Translations under genes and position numbers: made by a program
Origin: Isoptericola sediminis
GTDB lineage: Bacteria > Actinomycetota > Actinomycetes > Actinomycetales > Cellulomonadaceae
Direction: 5' to 3'
NCBI RefSeq assembly: GCF_013085345.1
Contig: NZ_JABFAJ010000018.1
Location: forward strand, 62,001 to 126,000
DNA: 64,000 nt
The notes under the pieces: generated by a model
Told to the model about the DNA's origin: nothing
Seen by the model: the letters and a program-made list of their open reading frames with translations, nothing else
Databases searched by the model: none
Part shown: positions 7,229-16,113 of the stretch, piece after piece
Numbering within the stretch: the stretch's first letter is position 1
How the letters are laid out: every line of letters begins with the position of its first letter

Positions 7229-10200
7229 GTGTCCCCCAAGGCAGGGTCAGAGTCGATCAGCGCCGAGAGCGCGTCGTTCGGAGCCAACGAGTGGCTCGTC
7301 GACGAGCTCTACGAGCAGTACCTGAAGGACAAGAACGCGGTCGACCCCGCGTGGTGGGACTTCTTCGAGGACTACACCCCGGGCGAGTCGGACGAGACGC
7401 CGTCGAACGGCTCCCCGGCGCCGACCGAGACGACGGCGGCCTCGGCCGCGTCCGCCCCGGCCGAGGCGGAGACCGAGGCCGAGACCGAGGAGCCCTCGCG
7501 TGCTGAGCAGGGGACCTCCTCGGCCGCGGACGGGACCGCAGCGGCGGAGGTCTCCCAGGCGTCCGCGCCCGCCCCCGTACCGGCCGACCCGGAGATCTCC
7601 GCGGCGGACGCACCGGTCGCCGAGGCACTGCCCGCCACGGCTCCCTACGCCGAGGTCGCCCGCACCGAGCCGGAGTCCGACGAGGACGAGGCCACGGACG
7701 ACGTGCAGAAGCTGCGTGGTCCCGCCGCGCGCGTGGTGACGAACATGGAGGCCTCGCTCGAGGTGCCGACCGCGACGTCGGTGCGCGCGGTCCCCGCCAA
7801 GCTGATGGTCGACAACCGCATCGTCATCAACAACCACCTCAAGCGCGGCCGCGGCGGCAAGATCTCGTTCACGCACCTCATCGGCTTCGCCCTCGTCGAG
7901 GCGCTGGCCGACATGCCGGTGATGAACGCGCACTACGAGCACACCGACGGCAAGCCGCACGTGGTCCACCCCGCGCACGTCGGGTTCGGCCTCGCCATCG
8001 ACCTGGCCAAGCCGGACGGCTCGCGCCAGCTGCTCGTGCCGAGCATCAAGAAGGCCGAGGAGCTCGACTTCGCGGGCTTCTGGGCCGCCTACGAGGAGCT
8101 CGTGCGCAAGGCGCGCGGGGGCAAGCTCGGCATGGACGACTTCGCCGGCACCACGATCTCGCTGACCAACCCCGGCGGCATCGGCACCGTGCACTCGGTC
8201 CCCCGCCTCATGCAGGGGCAGGGCACCATCATCGGCGTCGGCGCCATGGACTACCCGGCGGAGTTCGCCGGCGCCTCCGAGGAGCAGCTCGCCCGGATGG
8301 GCGTCTCGAAGGTCATGACGGTCACGTCGACCTACGACCACCGCATCATCCAGGGTGCGCAGTCCGGCGAGTTCCTCAAGATCCTGGCGGGCAAGCTGCT
8401 CGGCCTGGACGGCTTCTACGACCGCGTCTTCGCGGCGCTGCGGATCCCCTACGAGCCGGTGCGCTGGGTCCGCGACAACACGGTCGACGCCGACGTCGAG
8501 GCGGCCAAGCCCGCCAAGATCGCCGAGCTCATCCACTCCTACCGCTCGCGCGGCCACCTCATGGCGGACACCGACCCGCTCGCCTACCGCCAGCGCAAGC
8601 ACCCCGACCTCGACATCCAGAACCACGGGCTGACGCTGTGGGACCTGGACCGGTCGTTCCCGACCGGCGGCTTCGGCGGTACCCCGAAGGCGACGCTGCG
8701 CGACACGCTCGGCCTGCTGCGCGACTCCTACTGCCGCTCGATCGGCATCGAGTACATGCACCTGTCCGACCCGACCCAGCGCAAGTGGCTGCAGGACCGG
8801 CTCGAGCACGGCTACGCCCGTACCCCGCGCGAGGACCAGCTGCGGATCCTGCGCCGGCTGAACTCGGCCGAGGCCTTCGAGACGTTCCTGCAGACCAAGT
8901 ACGTCGGCCAGAAGCGGTTCTCCCTCGAGGGCGGCGAGGCCGTCATCCCGCTGCTCGACGCGATCCTGTCCAAGGCCGCCGAGAACGGGCTCGACGAGGT
9001 CGGCGTCGGCATGGCGCACCGCGGTCGTCTCAACGTGCTGGCCAACATCGCCGGCAAGAGCTACGGCCAGATCTTCAAGGAGTTCGAGGGCCAGATCGAC
9101 CCGAAGTCCGTCCAGGGCTCCGGCGACGTCAAGTACCACCTCGGCACCGAGGGGACCTTCACCGCCGAGTCCGGTGCCACGACGAAGGTCTACCTGGCCG
9201 CCAACCCGTCCCACCTGGAGGCCGTGGACCCCGTCCTCGAGGGCATCGTGCGGGCCAAGCAGGACCGGATCGACCTCGGCGGCGACGGGTTCTCCGTGCT
9301 GCCGCTGCTCATCCACGGCGACGCGGCCTTCGCGGGCCAGGGTGTCGTACCGGAGGTGCTCAACCTCGCCCAGCTGCGCGGCTACCGCACCGGCGGCACG
9401 ATCCACGTCGTCATCAACAACCAGGTCGGCTTCACCACGGGCCCGTCCTCGTCGCGTTCGACGACGTACTCCACCGACGTGGCCAAGGGCTACCAGGTCC
9501 CCGTCTTCCACGTGAACGGTGACGACCCGGAGGCCTGCGTCCGCGTGGCCGAGCTCGCCTTCGCCTACCGCGAGCAGTTCGACCGGGACGTCATCATCGA
9601 CATGGTCTGCTACCGCCGGCGCGGGCACAACGAGGGCGACGACCCCTCGATGACGCAGCCGCTGATGTACAACCTCATCGAGGCCAAGCAGTCGGTGCGC
9701 AAGCTCTACACGAAGAACCTCGTGGCCCGCGGCGACATCACCGTCGAGGAGGCCGAGCAGGCGCTCAAGGACTACCAGGCACAGCTCGAGCGGGTCTTCA
9801 CCGAGACCAAGGGCTCGTCCTCGTCCGACCGCTCCTCCGGCACGGAGGAGATCGCCGGGCTGGAGCGTCCGGAGTCGCAGCGTGAGGACGCCGGCACGAT
9901 GGTCGGCTGGAAGACGGCGATCCCGCACGCCGTCCTGGAGCGCGTCGGTGACGTCCAGGTCCAGCCGCCCGAGGGCTTCACGGTCCACCCCAAGCTCGGC
10001 AAGCTGCTCGAGAAGCGCCAGCTCATGGCCAAGGAGGGCGACATCGACTGGGGCTTCGGCGAGCTCGTGGCCTTCGGGTCGCTGCTCATCGAGGGCACGC
10101 CGGTGCGGCTCGCGGGACAGGACTCGCGCCGCGGCACGTTCACGCAGCGCCACGCCGTCCTGCACGACCGGCACACGGGTGCGGAGTGGACCCCGCTGCT

Positions 10201-11071
10201 GTACCTGTCGGGCGACCAGGCGAAGTTCTGGGTGTACGACTCCTCGCTGAGCGAGTACGCGGCCCTCGGCTTCGAGTACGGCTACTCGGTCGAGCGCCCG
10301 GACGCCCTGGTGCTCTGGGAGGCGCAGTTCGGCGACTTCGTCAACGGCGCGCAGACCGTCATCGACGAGTTCATCTCCTCCGCCGAGCAGAAGTGGGGCC
10401 AGAACTCCTCGGTCGTCATGCTGCTCCCGCACGGGTACGAGGGACAGGGTCCGGACCACTCCTCGGCCCGGCCCGAGCGGTTCCTCCAGCTCGCCGCGGA
10501 GAACAACATCAGCGTGGCGCAGCCGTCCACGCCGGCCTCGTACGCGCACCTGCTGCGCCGCCAGGCCTACGCCCGTCCGCGGCGCCCGCTCGTGGTGCTG
10601 ACCCCGAAGCAGCTGCTGCGCCTCAAGGCCGCCGCCTCCAGCGTGGAGGACTTCACCACCGGCACCTTCGAGCCGGTGCTCGGGGACCCCGCGGTGGCCC
10701 GCGGGGACGTCGACCCGGCCGGCGTCCGCCGTCTGGTGCTCTGCACGGGTCGCGTCTACTACGACCTGGCCGCCGAGCGCAGCAAGCGCGGGGACACCAG
10801 CACGGCGCTGGTGCGCCTCGAGGAGCTGTACCCGTTCCCCGAGGAGCAGGTGCGCGAGCAGATCGCCACGTACCCGGACGCCGAGGTCGTGTGGGTCCAG
10901 GACGAGCCGCAGAACCAGGGCGCGTGGTCCTACCTGCACCTGGCGATGCCGGAGGACCTGCCCCGGGTCCAGGTCATCTCCCGACCGGCGTCGGCGTCCA
11001 CGGCCGCCGGCACCGCGAAGCGGCACAAGGAGGAGCAGGAGATCCTGCTCGACCAGGTCTTCACCCGCTGA
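7229..11071 (+). CDS. kgd: Multifunctional 2-oxoglutarate metabolism enzyme (E1/E2o, 2-oxoglutarate decarboxylase)
   Basis: The actinobacterial fusion of a lipoyl-less E2 succinyltransferase domain to a thiamine-diphosphate E1; it decarboxylates 2-oxoglutarate in the TCA cycle. The preferred start is GTG 7229, giving 1280 aa beginning MSPKAGSES; GTGs at 7226 and 7211 are alternatives. The N terminus carries ANEWLVDELYEQYLKDKN, the usual E1 N-terminal motif, followed by an Ala/Glu-rich linker (about 50-160). The E2 catalytic domain ends with the active-site motif YDHRIIQGAQSGEFL. The E1 part shows ThDP/Mg motifs GDAAFAGQGVVPEV and NNQVGFTTGP, and the C-terminal transketolase-like part includes DEPQNQGAWSYL. 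A strong hairpin terminator follows. Control by a GarA-like FHA protein is known in relatives, but garA is not in the window. Confidence 0.96.
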   Translation: MSPKAGSESISAESASFGANEWLVDELYEQYLKDKNAVDPAWWDFFEDYTPGESDETPSNGSPAPTETTAASAASAPAEAETEAETEEPSRAEQGTSSAADGTAAAEVSQASAPAPVPADPEISAADAPVAEALPATAPYAEVARTEPESDEDEATDDVQKLRGPAARVVTNMEASLEVPTATSVRAVPAKLMVDNRIVINNHLKRGRGGKISFTHLIGFALVEALADMPVMNAHYEHTDGKPHVVHPAHVGFGLAIDLAKPDGSRQLLVPSIKKAEELDFAGFWAAYEELVRKARGGKLGMDDFAGTTISLTNPGGIGTVHSVPRLMQGQGTIIGVGAMDYPAEFAGASEEQLARMGVSKVMTVTSTYDHRIIQGAQSGEFLKILAGKLLGLDGFYDRVFAALRIPYEPVRWVRDNTVDADVEAAKPAKIAELIHSYRSRGHLMADTDPLAYRQRKHPDLDIQNHGLTLWDLDRSFPTGGFGGTPKATLRDTLGLLRDSYCRSIGIEYMHLSDPTQRKWLQDRLEHGYARTPREDQLRILRRLNSAEAFETFLQTKYVGQKRFSLEGGEAVIPLLDAILSKAAENGLDEVGVGMAHRGRLNVLANIAGKSYGQIFKEFEGQIDPKSVQGSGDVKYHLGTEGTFTAESGATTKVYLAANPSHLEAVDPVLEGIVRAKQDRIDLGGDGFSVLPLLIHGDAAFAGQGVVPEVLNLAQLRGYRTGGTIHVVINNQVGFTTGPSSSRSTTYSTDVAKGYQVPVFHVNGDDPEACVRVAELAFAYREQFDRDVIIDMVCYRRRGHNEGDDPSMTQPLMYNLIEAKQSVRKLYTKNLVARGDITVEEAEQALKDYQAQLERVFTETKGSSSSDRSSGTEEIAGLERPESQREDAGTMVGWKTAIPHAVLERVGDVQVQPPEGFTVHPKLGKLLEKRQLMAKEGDIDWGFGELVAFGSLLIEGTPVRLAGQDSRRGTFTQRHAVLHDRHTGAEWTPLLYLSGDQAKFWVYDSSLSEYAALGFEYGYSVERPDALVLWEAQFGDFVNGAQTVIDEFISSAEQKWGQNSSVVMLLPHGYEGQGPDHSSARPERFLQLAAENNISVAQPSTPASYAHLLRRQAYARPRRPLVVLTPKQLLRLKAAASSVEDFTTGTFEPVLGDPAVARGDVDPAGVRRLVLCTGRVYYDLAAERSKRGDTSTALVRLEELYPFPEEQVREQIATYPDAEVVWVQDEPQNQGAWSYLHLAMPEDLPRVQVISRPASASTAAGTAKRHKEEQEILLDQVFTR

Positions 11072-11086
11072 CGGTCCGGTCAGGCA

Positions 11087-11132
11087 GCACGAGAAGGGCC
11101 CGGGAGCATCCGCTCCCGGGCCCTTCTCGTGC
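11087..11132. terminator. Strong bidirectional hairpin terminator after kgd
   Basis: A perfect 20-bp stem (GCACGAGAAGGGCCCGGGAG and its complement) with a 6-nt loop lies 15 bp after the kgd stop and 16 bp before the stop of the convergent aldo/keto reductase. It can serve both strands. Confidence 0.9.
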
Positions 11133-11148
11133 GTCCTGCGCTATCGAC

Positions 11149-12141
11149 TCACCACTTGTCGTGGACGTGCTCGCGGATCGACCCGTCGTAGAGCTCGCGC
11201 ACGCGGGAGGCGAACAGCGGACCGAGGCTGTGCGCGCCGCCCGCGGCGGCATTGAGCCGCGCCTGCTCCGGGGTGCGCGCACCGGGGATCACGGTGGAGA
11301 CGCCCGGGCTCTGCCAGACCCACGCGAGCGCGGCCTGGGCCGGGGTGAGGTCCTGCTCGAGCCCCTCGGCCAGCTCGGTGAAGGACGCCGCGGCCTCGAC
11401 GCCGACCTCGAACGGGACGCCGGAGAACGTCTCGCCGACGTCGAAGGCCTCTCCCCCGCGGTTGAACGTGCGGTGGTCGTCCTCAGCGAAGGTGGTGTCC
11501 TTCGTGTAGCGGCCCGACAGCAGGCCGGAGGCCAGGGGGACGCGGGCGATGATCCCGACACCCGCCTCGGACGCCGCGGGCAGGACCTTCTCCAGCGGCT
11601 TGTGCCGGAACGCGTTGAGGATGATCTGGACGGTCGCGACGCCGGGCCGTGCGATGGCGGTCAGCGCCTCGTCCACGGTCTCCACCGAGACGCCGTAGGC
11701 GGCCGTGACGCCCTCGTCGACGAGGGTGTCCAACGCGTCGTACACCTCGTCGCGGGAGTACACCGGCGTGGGCGGGCAGTGGAGCTGCACCAGGTCGAGC
11801 GTGTCGACCCCGAGGTTGGCCCGGGATCGGTCCGTCCAGGAGCGGAAGTTCTCCAGGACGTAGTTCTCCGGCACCTGGTCCGCCCGGCGTCCCATCTTCG
11901 TGGCCACGGTGAGACCCTCGTCACGGTGGTCCGCCAGGAAGGCGCCCACCGCCTGCTCGCTGCGGCCGTCACCGTAGACGTCGGCGGTGTCGTAGAAGGT
12001 CACGCCGGCCTCGAGCGACGCCTCGAGCACGGCGCGCGACTCGGCGTCGCTCACCTCGCCCCAGTCCCCGCCGAGCTGCCAGGTGCCCAGGCCGACGACC
12101 GACACCATCCGGCCGGTCCGGCCGAGTACCCGCTTCTCCAT
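11149..12141 (-). CDS. Aldo/keto reductase
   Basis: A 330-aa NADPH-dependent oxidoreductase of the AKR superfamily. The ATG at 12141 has a good GGAG six bases upstream and the protein starts [20 protein letters not shown], the normal start of the family. The catalytic tetrad is visible: Asp and Tyr in [11 protein letters not shown], Lys in VATKMG, His in LVQLHCPP. C-terminal cofactor-binding residues lie in [20 protein letters not shown]. It is divergent from the aldose epimerase gene across about 80 bp. The substrate is not evident; this subgroup is often assigned to sugar-type or small carbonyl substrates. Confidence 0.9.
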   Translation of the reverse strand: MEKRVLGRTGRMVSVVGLGTWQLGGDWGEVSDAESRAVLEASLEAGVTFYDTADVYGDGRSEQAVGAFLADHRDEGLTVATKMGRRADQVPENYVLENFRSWTDRSRANLGVDTLDLVQLHCPPTPVYSRDEVYDALDTLVDEGVTAAYGVSVETVDEALTAIARPGVATVQIILNAFRHKPLEKVLPAASEAGVGIIARVPLASGLLSGRYTKDTTFAEDDHRTFNRGGEAFDVGETFSGVPFEVGVEAAASFTELAEGLEQDLTPAQAALAWVWQSPGVSTVIPGARTPEQARLNAAAGGAHSLGPLFASRVRELYDGSIREHVHDKW

Positions 12142-12209
12142 CTGTTTCTCCAAGTCCGTGGGGTCGACCTTCCCACGGTACGCGGCACGCACCGATCGGG
12201 CTCGGCGAC

Positions 12210-12215
12210 TACGGT
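12210..12215 (+). promoter_or_regulatory. -10 element TACGGT, leaderless type, aldose epimerase gene
   Basis: TACGGT is followed by exactly 6 nt and then GTG at 12222. No ribosome binding site precedes that GTG. The same geometry recurs before several other genes in the window, which suggests a leaderless transcript starting at the GTG. Confidence 0.5.
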
Positions 12216-12221
12216 GTGACC

Positions 12222-13157
12222 GTGAACACGAGCCAGCTCCCCGCGACGGCGCCCGCGCCGTCCGGCACCCAGTACCGCCTGTCCGCCGGCACCCACCGCG
12301 CCACGATCACCGAGGTCGGTGCCATGGTGCGGGAGTACTCGGTGGACGGGCGTGACGTCTTCGTCCCCTTCGACGAGCACGAGCCGGCGCCGGTCTTCAA
12401 CGCCGCCGTCCTGGTGCCCTGGCCGAACCGGCTGCGCGACGGCCGCTACACGACGGACGACGGGGAGACCCACCAGCTCCCGCTGAGCGAACCCGACCGG
12501 GCAACGGCGCTGCACGGCCTGGGCTGCTGGTACCGCTGGTCCGCCGTCGAGGTCGCCGACCACGCGGTGACGCTCGAGCTGGCGCTGCCCGCGCAGAAGG
12601 GCTGGCCGTTCCAGCTCACGACCCGGGTGCGCTACGCCCTGGACGCCGAGCAGGGCCTCGAGGTCCGCGTGACCACCCGCAACGTCGGCACCGGCACCGC
12701 GCCGTACGGGGTCGGGTTCCACCCCTGGCTCTCCGCGGGCGGGGCCGACCTCGACGACTGCACCGTCCGCCTGGACGCGACCGAGCACGTGACGGTCGAC
12801 GACCGGCTGCTGCCCACCGGCGTCGAGCCGGTCGCGGGCGACCACGACCTGCGCACGACGCGTTCGTTGGCGGGGCTCGACCTCGACGACGCCTGGGTCG
12901 GCGCGACCCGTGACGAGCGGGGCCTGTCCTGGTGCCGGCTCGGCTGCCCGGACGGCCGGACCGCCGCCGTCTGGGCGGACACCTCGATGGACTGCTGGCA
13001 GGTCTGCTCGGCCGACCACATCACCGGGCACGAGCGTCTCGGCCTGGCCGCGGAGCCGATGAGCTGCTACGCGGACGCGTTCAACACCGGCGACCGGCTC
13101 GTGCGTCTGTCCCCGGGCGAGGAGCACGAGGTGCGCTGGGGTGCCACCCTGCTGTGA
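12222..13157 (+). CDS. Aldose 1-epimerase family protein
   Basis: A 311-aa beta-sandwich mutarotase-like enzyme that would interconvert alpha and beta anomers of aldoses (or hexose-6-phosphates). Motifs include WPNRLRDGRY near the N terminus, HGLGCWYRWS with the first catalytic-type His, VGFHPWLSAGG with the second His, and a C-terminal SPGEEHEVRWG containing the likely catalytic Glu. I use GTG 12222 because of the leaderless promoter geometry; GTG 12216 would add two residues but lies immediately against the -10. No sugar kinase or transporter gene is adjacent, so the pathway context is unclear. Confidence 0.85.
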   Translation: MNTSQLPATAPAPSGTQYRLSAGTHRATITEVGAMVREYSVDGRDVFVPFDEHEPAPVFNAAVLVPWPNRLRDGRYTTDDGETHQLPLSEPDRATALHGLGCWYRWSAVEVADHAVTLELALPAQKGWPFQLTTRVRYALDAEQGLEVRVTTRNVGTGTAPYGVGFHPWLSAGGADLDDCTVRLDATEHVTVDDRLLPTGVEPVAGDHDLRTTRSLAGLDLDDAWVGATRDERGLSWCRLGCPDGRTAAVWADTSMDCWQVCSADHITGHERLGLAAEPMSCYADAFNTGDRLVRLSPGEEHEVRWGATLL

Positions 13158-13326
13158 CGGACCACGCCCTGACCGCCGGTCCCCGGCACGACGTCACGAA
13201 CCCGGCGGGGACGCCTCCCTGTCACCGGGTGACCGCACGCCACGGCGTGGGATCATGCCGTGCCGTGCCAGGTCACGGAACAATGGCGGCGCAAGACTGG
13301 GACACGGCAGGGGACGGTGACAGGTC

Positions 13327-13932
13327 GTGACGGACCGCGAGGTGCGGATCTGCGTGGTGGGCGACGAGCTCGCCGTGGGCGTCGGCGACGGCCGCGCGCT
13401 CGGTTGGACCGGCCGGGTGCTGGCGCGGACCCGGTTCGACCGCCCGGCGATGACGTTCACCCTGGCGGTGCCGGGCGAGACGACGTCGACCCTCGGAGCC
13501 CGCTGGGAGGCGGAGACGGAGCCGCGGTTCGGCCCGGACTCGACCCATGACAACCGGCTCGTGGTGGCCCTGGGTCGCCACGACGTCGACTCGGGCCTGT
13601 CGGTGGCGCGCTCCCGGCTGAACCTGGCCAACATCCTCGACGTCGCCGACAACCGTCGGCTGTCGACCTTCGTCGTCGGTCCCCCGCCCGGCCGGCCGGA
13701 GGACGGGGACCGGATCGCCGAGCTCTCGGCCGCGTTCTCCGACGTCGCCAGCCGTCGCCGGGTGCCCTACGTGGACACGTACACGCCGCTGGCCCAGCAC
13801 GAGCAGTGGCTCGCCGACCTGGCGACCACCGGGTCGACCTACCCCGGCCAGGCCGGCTACGGCCTGATGGCCTGGCTCGTGCTGCACACCGGGTGGCACG
13901 CCTGGCTCGGGCTGCCGCACGACACGGAGTAG
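13327..13932 (+). CDS. GDSL/SGNH-hydrolase-like protein with altered catalytic residues
   Basis: A 201-aa protein with the SGNH fold pattern: an N-terminal strand RICVVGDEL in the block I position, an LGRHD segment where block III (Gly-Asn) would be expected, and a C-terminal block around STYPGQAGYGLMAWLV. The block I GDSL motif reads GDEL, so the nucleophilic Ser is replaced by Glu14, and the C-terminal block lacks the usual DxxH. The protein is probably not a classical serine esterase. I believe this GDEL form recurs in related actinobacterial proteins, but I cannot check it here. The gene starts at GTG 13327 behind a GGGGACGG-rich region and is convergent with the DUF4097 gene. Confidence 0.65.
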   Translation: MTDREVRICVVGDELAVGVGDGRALGWTGRVLARTRFDRPAMTFTLAVPGETTSTLGARWEAETEPRFGPDSTHDNRLVVALGRHDVDSGLSVARSRLNLANILDVADNRRLSTFVVGPPPGRPEDGDRIAELSAAFSDVASRRRVPYVDTYTPLAQHEQWLADLATTGSTYPGQAGYGLMAWLVLHTGWHAWLGLPHDTE

Positions 13933-13947
13933 CGACCCGGCCGTGGC

Positions 13948-14748
13948 TCAGCCGCGGGAGACGATCACCCGAGCGCTCGTCACGGCGGCGGTGACGTAGG
14001 CGATGCTGCGCCCGTCGGTCGGGGTCTCGCTGCGGTCGACGGACAGGGTGCGCGTGGTCGAGGGCAGCACCTCGCCGTCGACCACGGCCTGGCCCGCGGC
14101 ACCGCGGACCTTGAGGCTGAGGGGGGTGCCCTCGTCGAGCCGGATCGCCACGTCGCCGGAGACCGACTTCGCCGACACCATCGGCACGGTGCCGGCCGCC
14201 GTGACGGCCACCGCACCCGACACGCTGCTCGTGGAGACCCTGCCGAGGGCCCCCTCGAGCGCCAGGGCACCGGAGACGACCTGGGCGGACACGTCGCCGG
14301 TGTGTCCCGAGGCGGCCACGTCGCCGGAGACGGACTTCAGGTACAGCGACCCCGACGTCCCCGCCGTGCGCACCGCCCCCGTGACGGTCTTGACCACGGT
14401 CCCGGCGGTGCCGCTGACGTCGGCGTCGGCCTCGATCGTGCCGACGTCGACCCGGACCCCGGGCGGGACCGTGAGGCGGACGACCGCCCGCTCCGAGCTG
14501 CCCAGCGACCGCACCCGGGCCACGAAGGCCTCCACCATCGAGCGTTCGTAGCCGATCCGCAGGCGGTCACCGTCACGGTCGACCTGGAGCGGCTTCTCGC
14601 CGACCTCGGCGACCTCCAGCGTGACGTGCTCCGCCTCCGGGTCGACCGCCACGTCGACCCGACCGTCCTGGAGCCGGACGGACAGGCCGCCCACCCCGGT
14701 GATCTCGACGGTCTGCGGGGCGGCGATCGCCCAGGACTCGGTGCTCAT
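13948..14748 (-). CDS. DUF4097-type beta-helix (adhesin-like) protein
   Basis: A 266-aa protein with the ATG at 14748 behind a GGAGG (4 nt). The body is a repeating pattern of short beta strands with SGxV/SGAL turns (VSGDVAASGHTGDV, VSGALALEGALG, SSVSGAVAVTAAG), the signature of the DUF4097/DUF4098 right-handed beta-helix. There is no obvious signal peptide or transmembrane segment, so it is probably cytoplasmic. Function is unknown; in other bacteria the domain accompanies membrane-stress regulators. It is divergent from the bL37 gene. Confidence 0.75.
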   Translation of the reverse strand: MSTESWAIAAPQTVEITGVGGLSVRLQDGRVDVAVDPEAEHVTLEVAEVGEKPLQVDRDGDRLRIGYERSMVEAFVARVRSLGSSERAVVRLTVPPGVRVDVGTIEADADVSGTAGTVVKTVTGAVRTAGTSGSLYLKSVSGDVAASGHTGDVSAQVVSGALALEGALGRVSTSSVSGAVAVTAAGTVPMVSAKSVSGDVAIRLDEGTPLSLKVRGAAGQAVVDGEVLPSTTRTLSVDRSETPTDGRSIAYVTAAVTSARVIVSRG

Positions 14749-14835
14749 GCTGCCTCCGTTGGCCGATGACGCGGGTGGACGTGCGGTTGTGGGATCATGG
14801 TGCGACCCCCGAACACCTTCTCGTGAGGAGAAATC

Positions 14836-14910
14836 ATGAGCAAGCGCGGCAACAAGCGTCGTGCCCGCAAGGGCAAGAACGCCAACCACGGCAAGCGTCC
14901 CAACGCCTGA
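14836..14910 (+). CDS. 50S ribosomal protein bL37 (24 aa)
   Basis: ATG at 14836 behind a GAGGAG; 24 codons, stop at 14908-14910. The peptide begins MSKRGNKRRARKGK and ends NANHGKRPNA. The ending matches, as I recall it, the ANHGKRPNA tail of the tiny actinobacterial ribosomal protein bL37 seen in mycobacterial 50S structures, where it sits in 23S rRNA near the peptidyl-transferase side. It is strongly basic, as expected for an rRNA binder. The gene is monocistronic, with a strong hairpin 15 bp downstream and a convergent rsrA beyond. Its size makes it easy to miss. Confidence 0.85.
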   Translation: MSKRGNKRRARKGKNANHGKRPNA

Positions 14911-14925
14911 GGACGTCACCACGCA

Positions 14926-14961
14926 CGACGGGCCGGCACCCTGCAGGGTGCCGGCCCGTCG
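14926..14961. terminator. Bidirectional hairpin between bL37 and rsrA
   Basis: Perfect 17-bp arms (CGACGGGCCGGCACCCT and its complement) with a 2-nt loop, 15 bp after the bL37 stop and about 50 bp beyond the rsrA stop on the other strand. A second, shorter hairpin (CCGTGCC, 2-nt loop, GGCACGG) lies at 14973-14988 on the rsrA side. Confidence 0.85.
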
Positions 14962-15009
14962 TCGTCCCCGGCCCGTGCCTCGGCACGGACCCGGTGGTGC
15001 TCCGTGCGC

Positions 15010-15294
15010 TCAGCCGGAGGTGCGCATCACGGTGAGCTGCTCGTGGATGCGCAGCCGCAGCGTCGCCGGCGCCTGCTCGGCGCAGGACCGCTTCACGAGC
15101 TTCTTGACGAGCTCCTCGACGCTGAGCTCGGCCAGACAGGGCGAGCAGTGCGCGACGTGCGCGCGCATGCGGTCCTCGTCGGCCTCGGTCATCTCCGAGT
15201 CGAGGTACTCGTACAGGTGGTGCAGTGCGTGCTCGCACTCGCTCTCGCCCTCGGCGGGCTCGTGCGGGATGGGCGTCACGTCCCCGCTCATCAT
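15010..15294 (-). CDS. rsrA: Zinc-binding anti-sigma factor RsrA (mycothiol-system type)
   Basis: A 94-aa ZAS-family anti-sigma factor that binds SigR and releases it when its thiols are oxidised to a disulfide. The redox/zinc motif HxxxCxxC is present as HVAHCSPC (His46, Cys50, Cys53), with further cysteines at 20 and 71. The helix [21 protein letters not shown] corresponds to the sigma-binding region. The start ATG (15294) overlaps the sigR stop (ATGA), so the two are translationally coupled, which keeps their stoichiometry. The downstream hairpin at 14926-14961 probably ends the operon. Confidence 0.93.
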   Translation of the reverse strand: MMSGDVTPIPHEPAEGESECEHALHHLYEYLDSEMTEADEDRMRAHVAHCSPCLAELSVEELVKKLVKRSCAEQAPATLRLRIHEQLTVMRTSG

Positions 15295-15953
15295 GATTCT
15301 CCTCCGCGTGCTCCGGCGAGTCCTCGGTCAGCCGCGTAGTCCGACAACAGGTCGCGCAGCTGCCGTCGTCCACGGTGCAGCCGGGACATCACGGTCCCGA
15401 TCGGTGTACCCATGATCTCCGCGATCTCCTTGTAGGGGAACCCCTCGACGTCGGCGTAGTAGACGACCATGCGGCGGTCCTCCGGCAGCTCGGCCAGCGC
15501 CCGCTTCACGTCGGAGTCCGGGAGCCGGTCGAGGGCCTCGACCTCGGCCGACCGCAGGCCCTGCGAGGTGTGGGTCGCCGCCCGGGCGATCTGCCAGTCC
15601 TCGATGTCGTCGGTCTGCGCCTGCTGCGGCTGCCGCTGCTTCTTGCGGTAGTTGTTGATGAAGGTGTTGGTCAGGATCCGGTACAGCCAGGCCTTGAGGT
15701 TCGTCCCCGGCTTGTACTGGTGGAAGGCGGCGAACGCCTTGGCGAACGTCTCCTGGACCAGGTCCTCGGCGTCGGCCGGGTTCCGGGTCATGCGCAGCGC
15801 CGCGGAGTACAGCTGGTCGACGTACTCCAGCGCGTCGCGCTCGAACCGCGCGACCCGGTCGGTGGCCGACTCCTCGTCGGGAGCGCGTTCGGTGTCCTCG
15901 CCGACCTCGTCCTCGGCCGGCGAGGTCGTCTCCGCGTCGTCATGGGTGCTCAT
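15291..15953 (-). CDS. sigR: RNA polymerase sigma factor SigR (ECF, thiol-oxidative stress)
   Basis: A 220-aa ECF sigma factor starting MSTHDDAE. Region 2 runs from [18 protein letters not shown] to [17 protein letters not shown], and region 4 covers [16 protein letters not shown] through [18 protein letters not shown]. It overlaps rsrA by 4 bp. The ATG at 15953 lies 8 nt after a TAGGCT box, as in a leaderless transcript. The frame stays open upstream to a second ATG at 16091 with its own GGAAG, which would add 46 residues; that ATG follows a good match to a SigR promoter. In Streptomyces SigR has a short stable and a long unstable isoform made from two promoters, and the layout here looks the same. 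Confidence 0.95.
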   Translation of the reverse strand: MSTHDDAETTSPAEDEVGEDTERAPDEESATDRVARFERDALEYVDQLYSAALRMTRNPADAEDLVQETFAKAFAAFHQYKPGTNLKAWLYRILTNTFINNYRKKQRQPQQAQTDDIEDWQIARAATHTSQGLRSAEVEALDRLPDSDVKRALAELPEDRRMVVYYADVEGFPYKEIAEIMGTPIGTVMSRLHRGRRQLRDLLSDYAADRGLAGARGGES

Positions 15954-15961
15954 CGCTCTCG

Positions 15962-15967
15962 AGCCTA
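15962..15967 (-). promoter_or_regulatory. -10 element TAGGCT, sigR proximal promoter (short isoform)
   Basis: The minus strand reads AGCTAGGCT, then 8 nt, then the ATG at 15953. It would produce a (near-)leaderless mRNA for the short SigR form and would be read by the housekeeping sigma factor. No -35 is visible. Confidence 0.45.
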
Positions 15968-16088
15968 GCTCTCGCGGCCAGGCGGTGCGGCGTCCGTCCG
16001 ACCTCGACGCCGCCGCCCCGCCGAGGTCGGAGGGGACGGAGAACAGGGTCACGTCGCGCGCCCCGGCCGGTGCGGGGGCTCCTCGGGT

Positions 16089-16101
16089 CATGCAGGCTTC
16101 C
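16089..16101 (-). promoter_or_regulatory. Alternative sigR start with its own ribosome binding site (long isoform)
   Basis: GGAAG at 16101-16097, 5-nt spacer, ATG at 16091. It is in frame with sigR and adds 46 residues (from [10 protein letters not shown] to GSRA). It lies about 17 nt downstream of the predicted start of the SigR-type promoter. Confidence 0.6.
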
Positions 16102-16113
16102 ACACTGCGGTGC

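Noticed and set aside
7247-11026. Open 1259-codon reading frame antisense to kgd
   Set aside because: It mirrors the third-position G/C bias of kgd, is Arg/Gly/Val/Leu/Asp repetitive and matches no domain. The kgd frame has clear motifs throughout.
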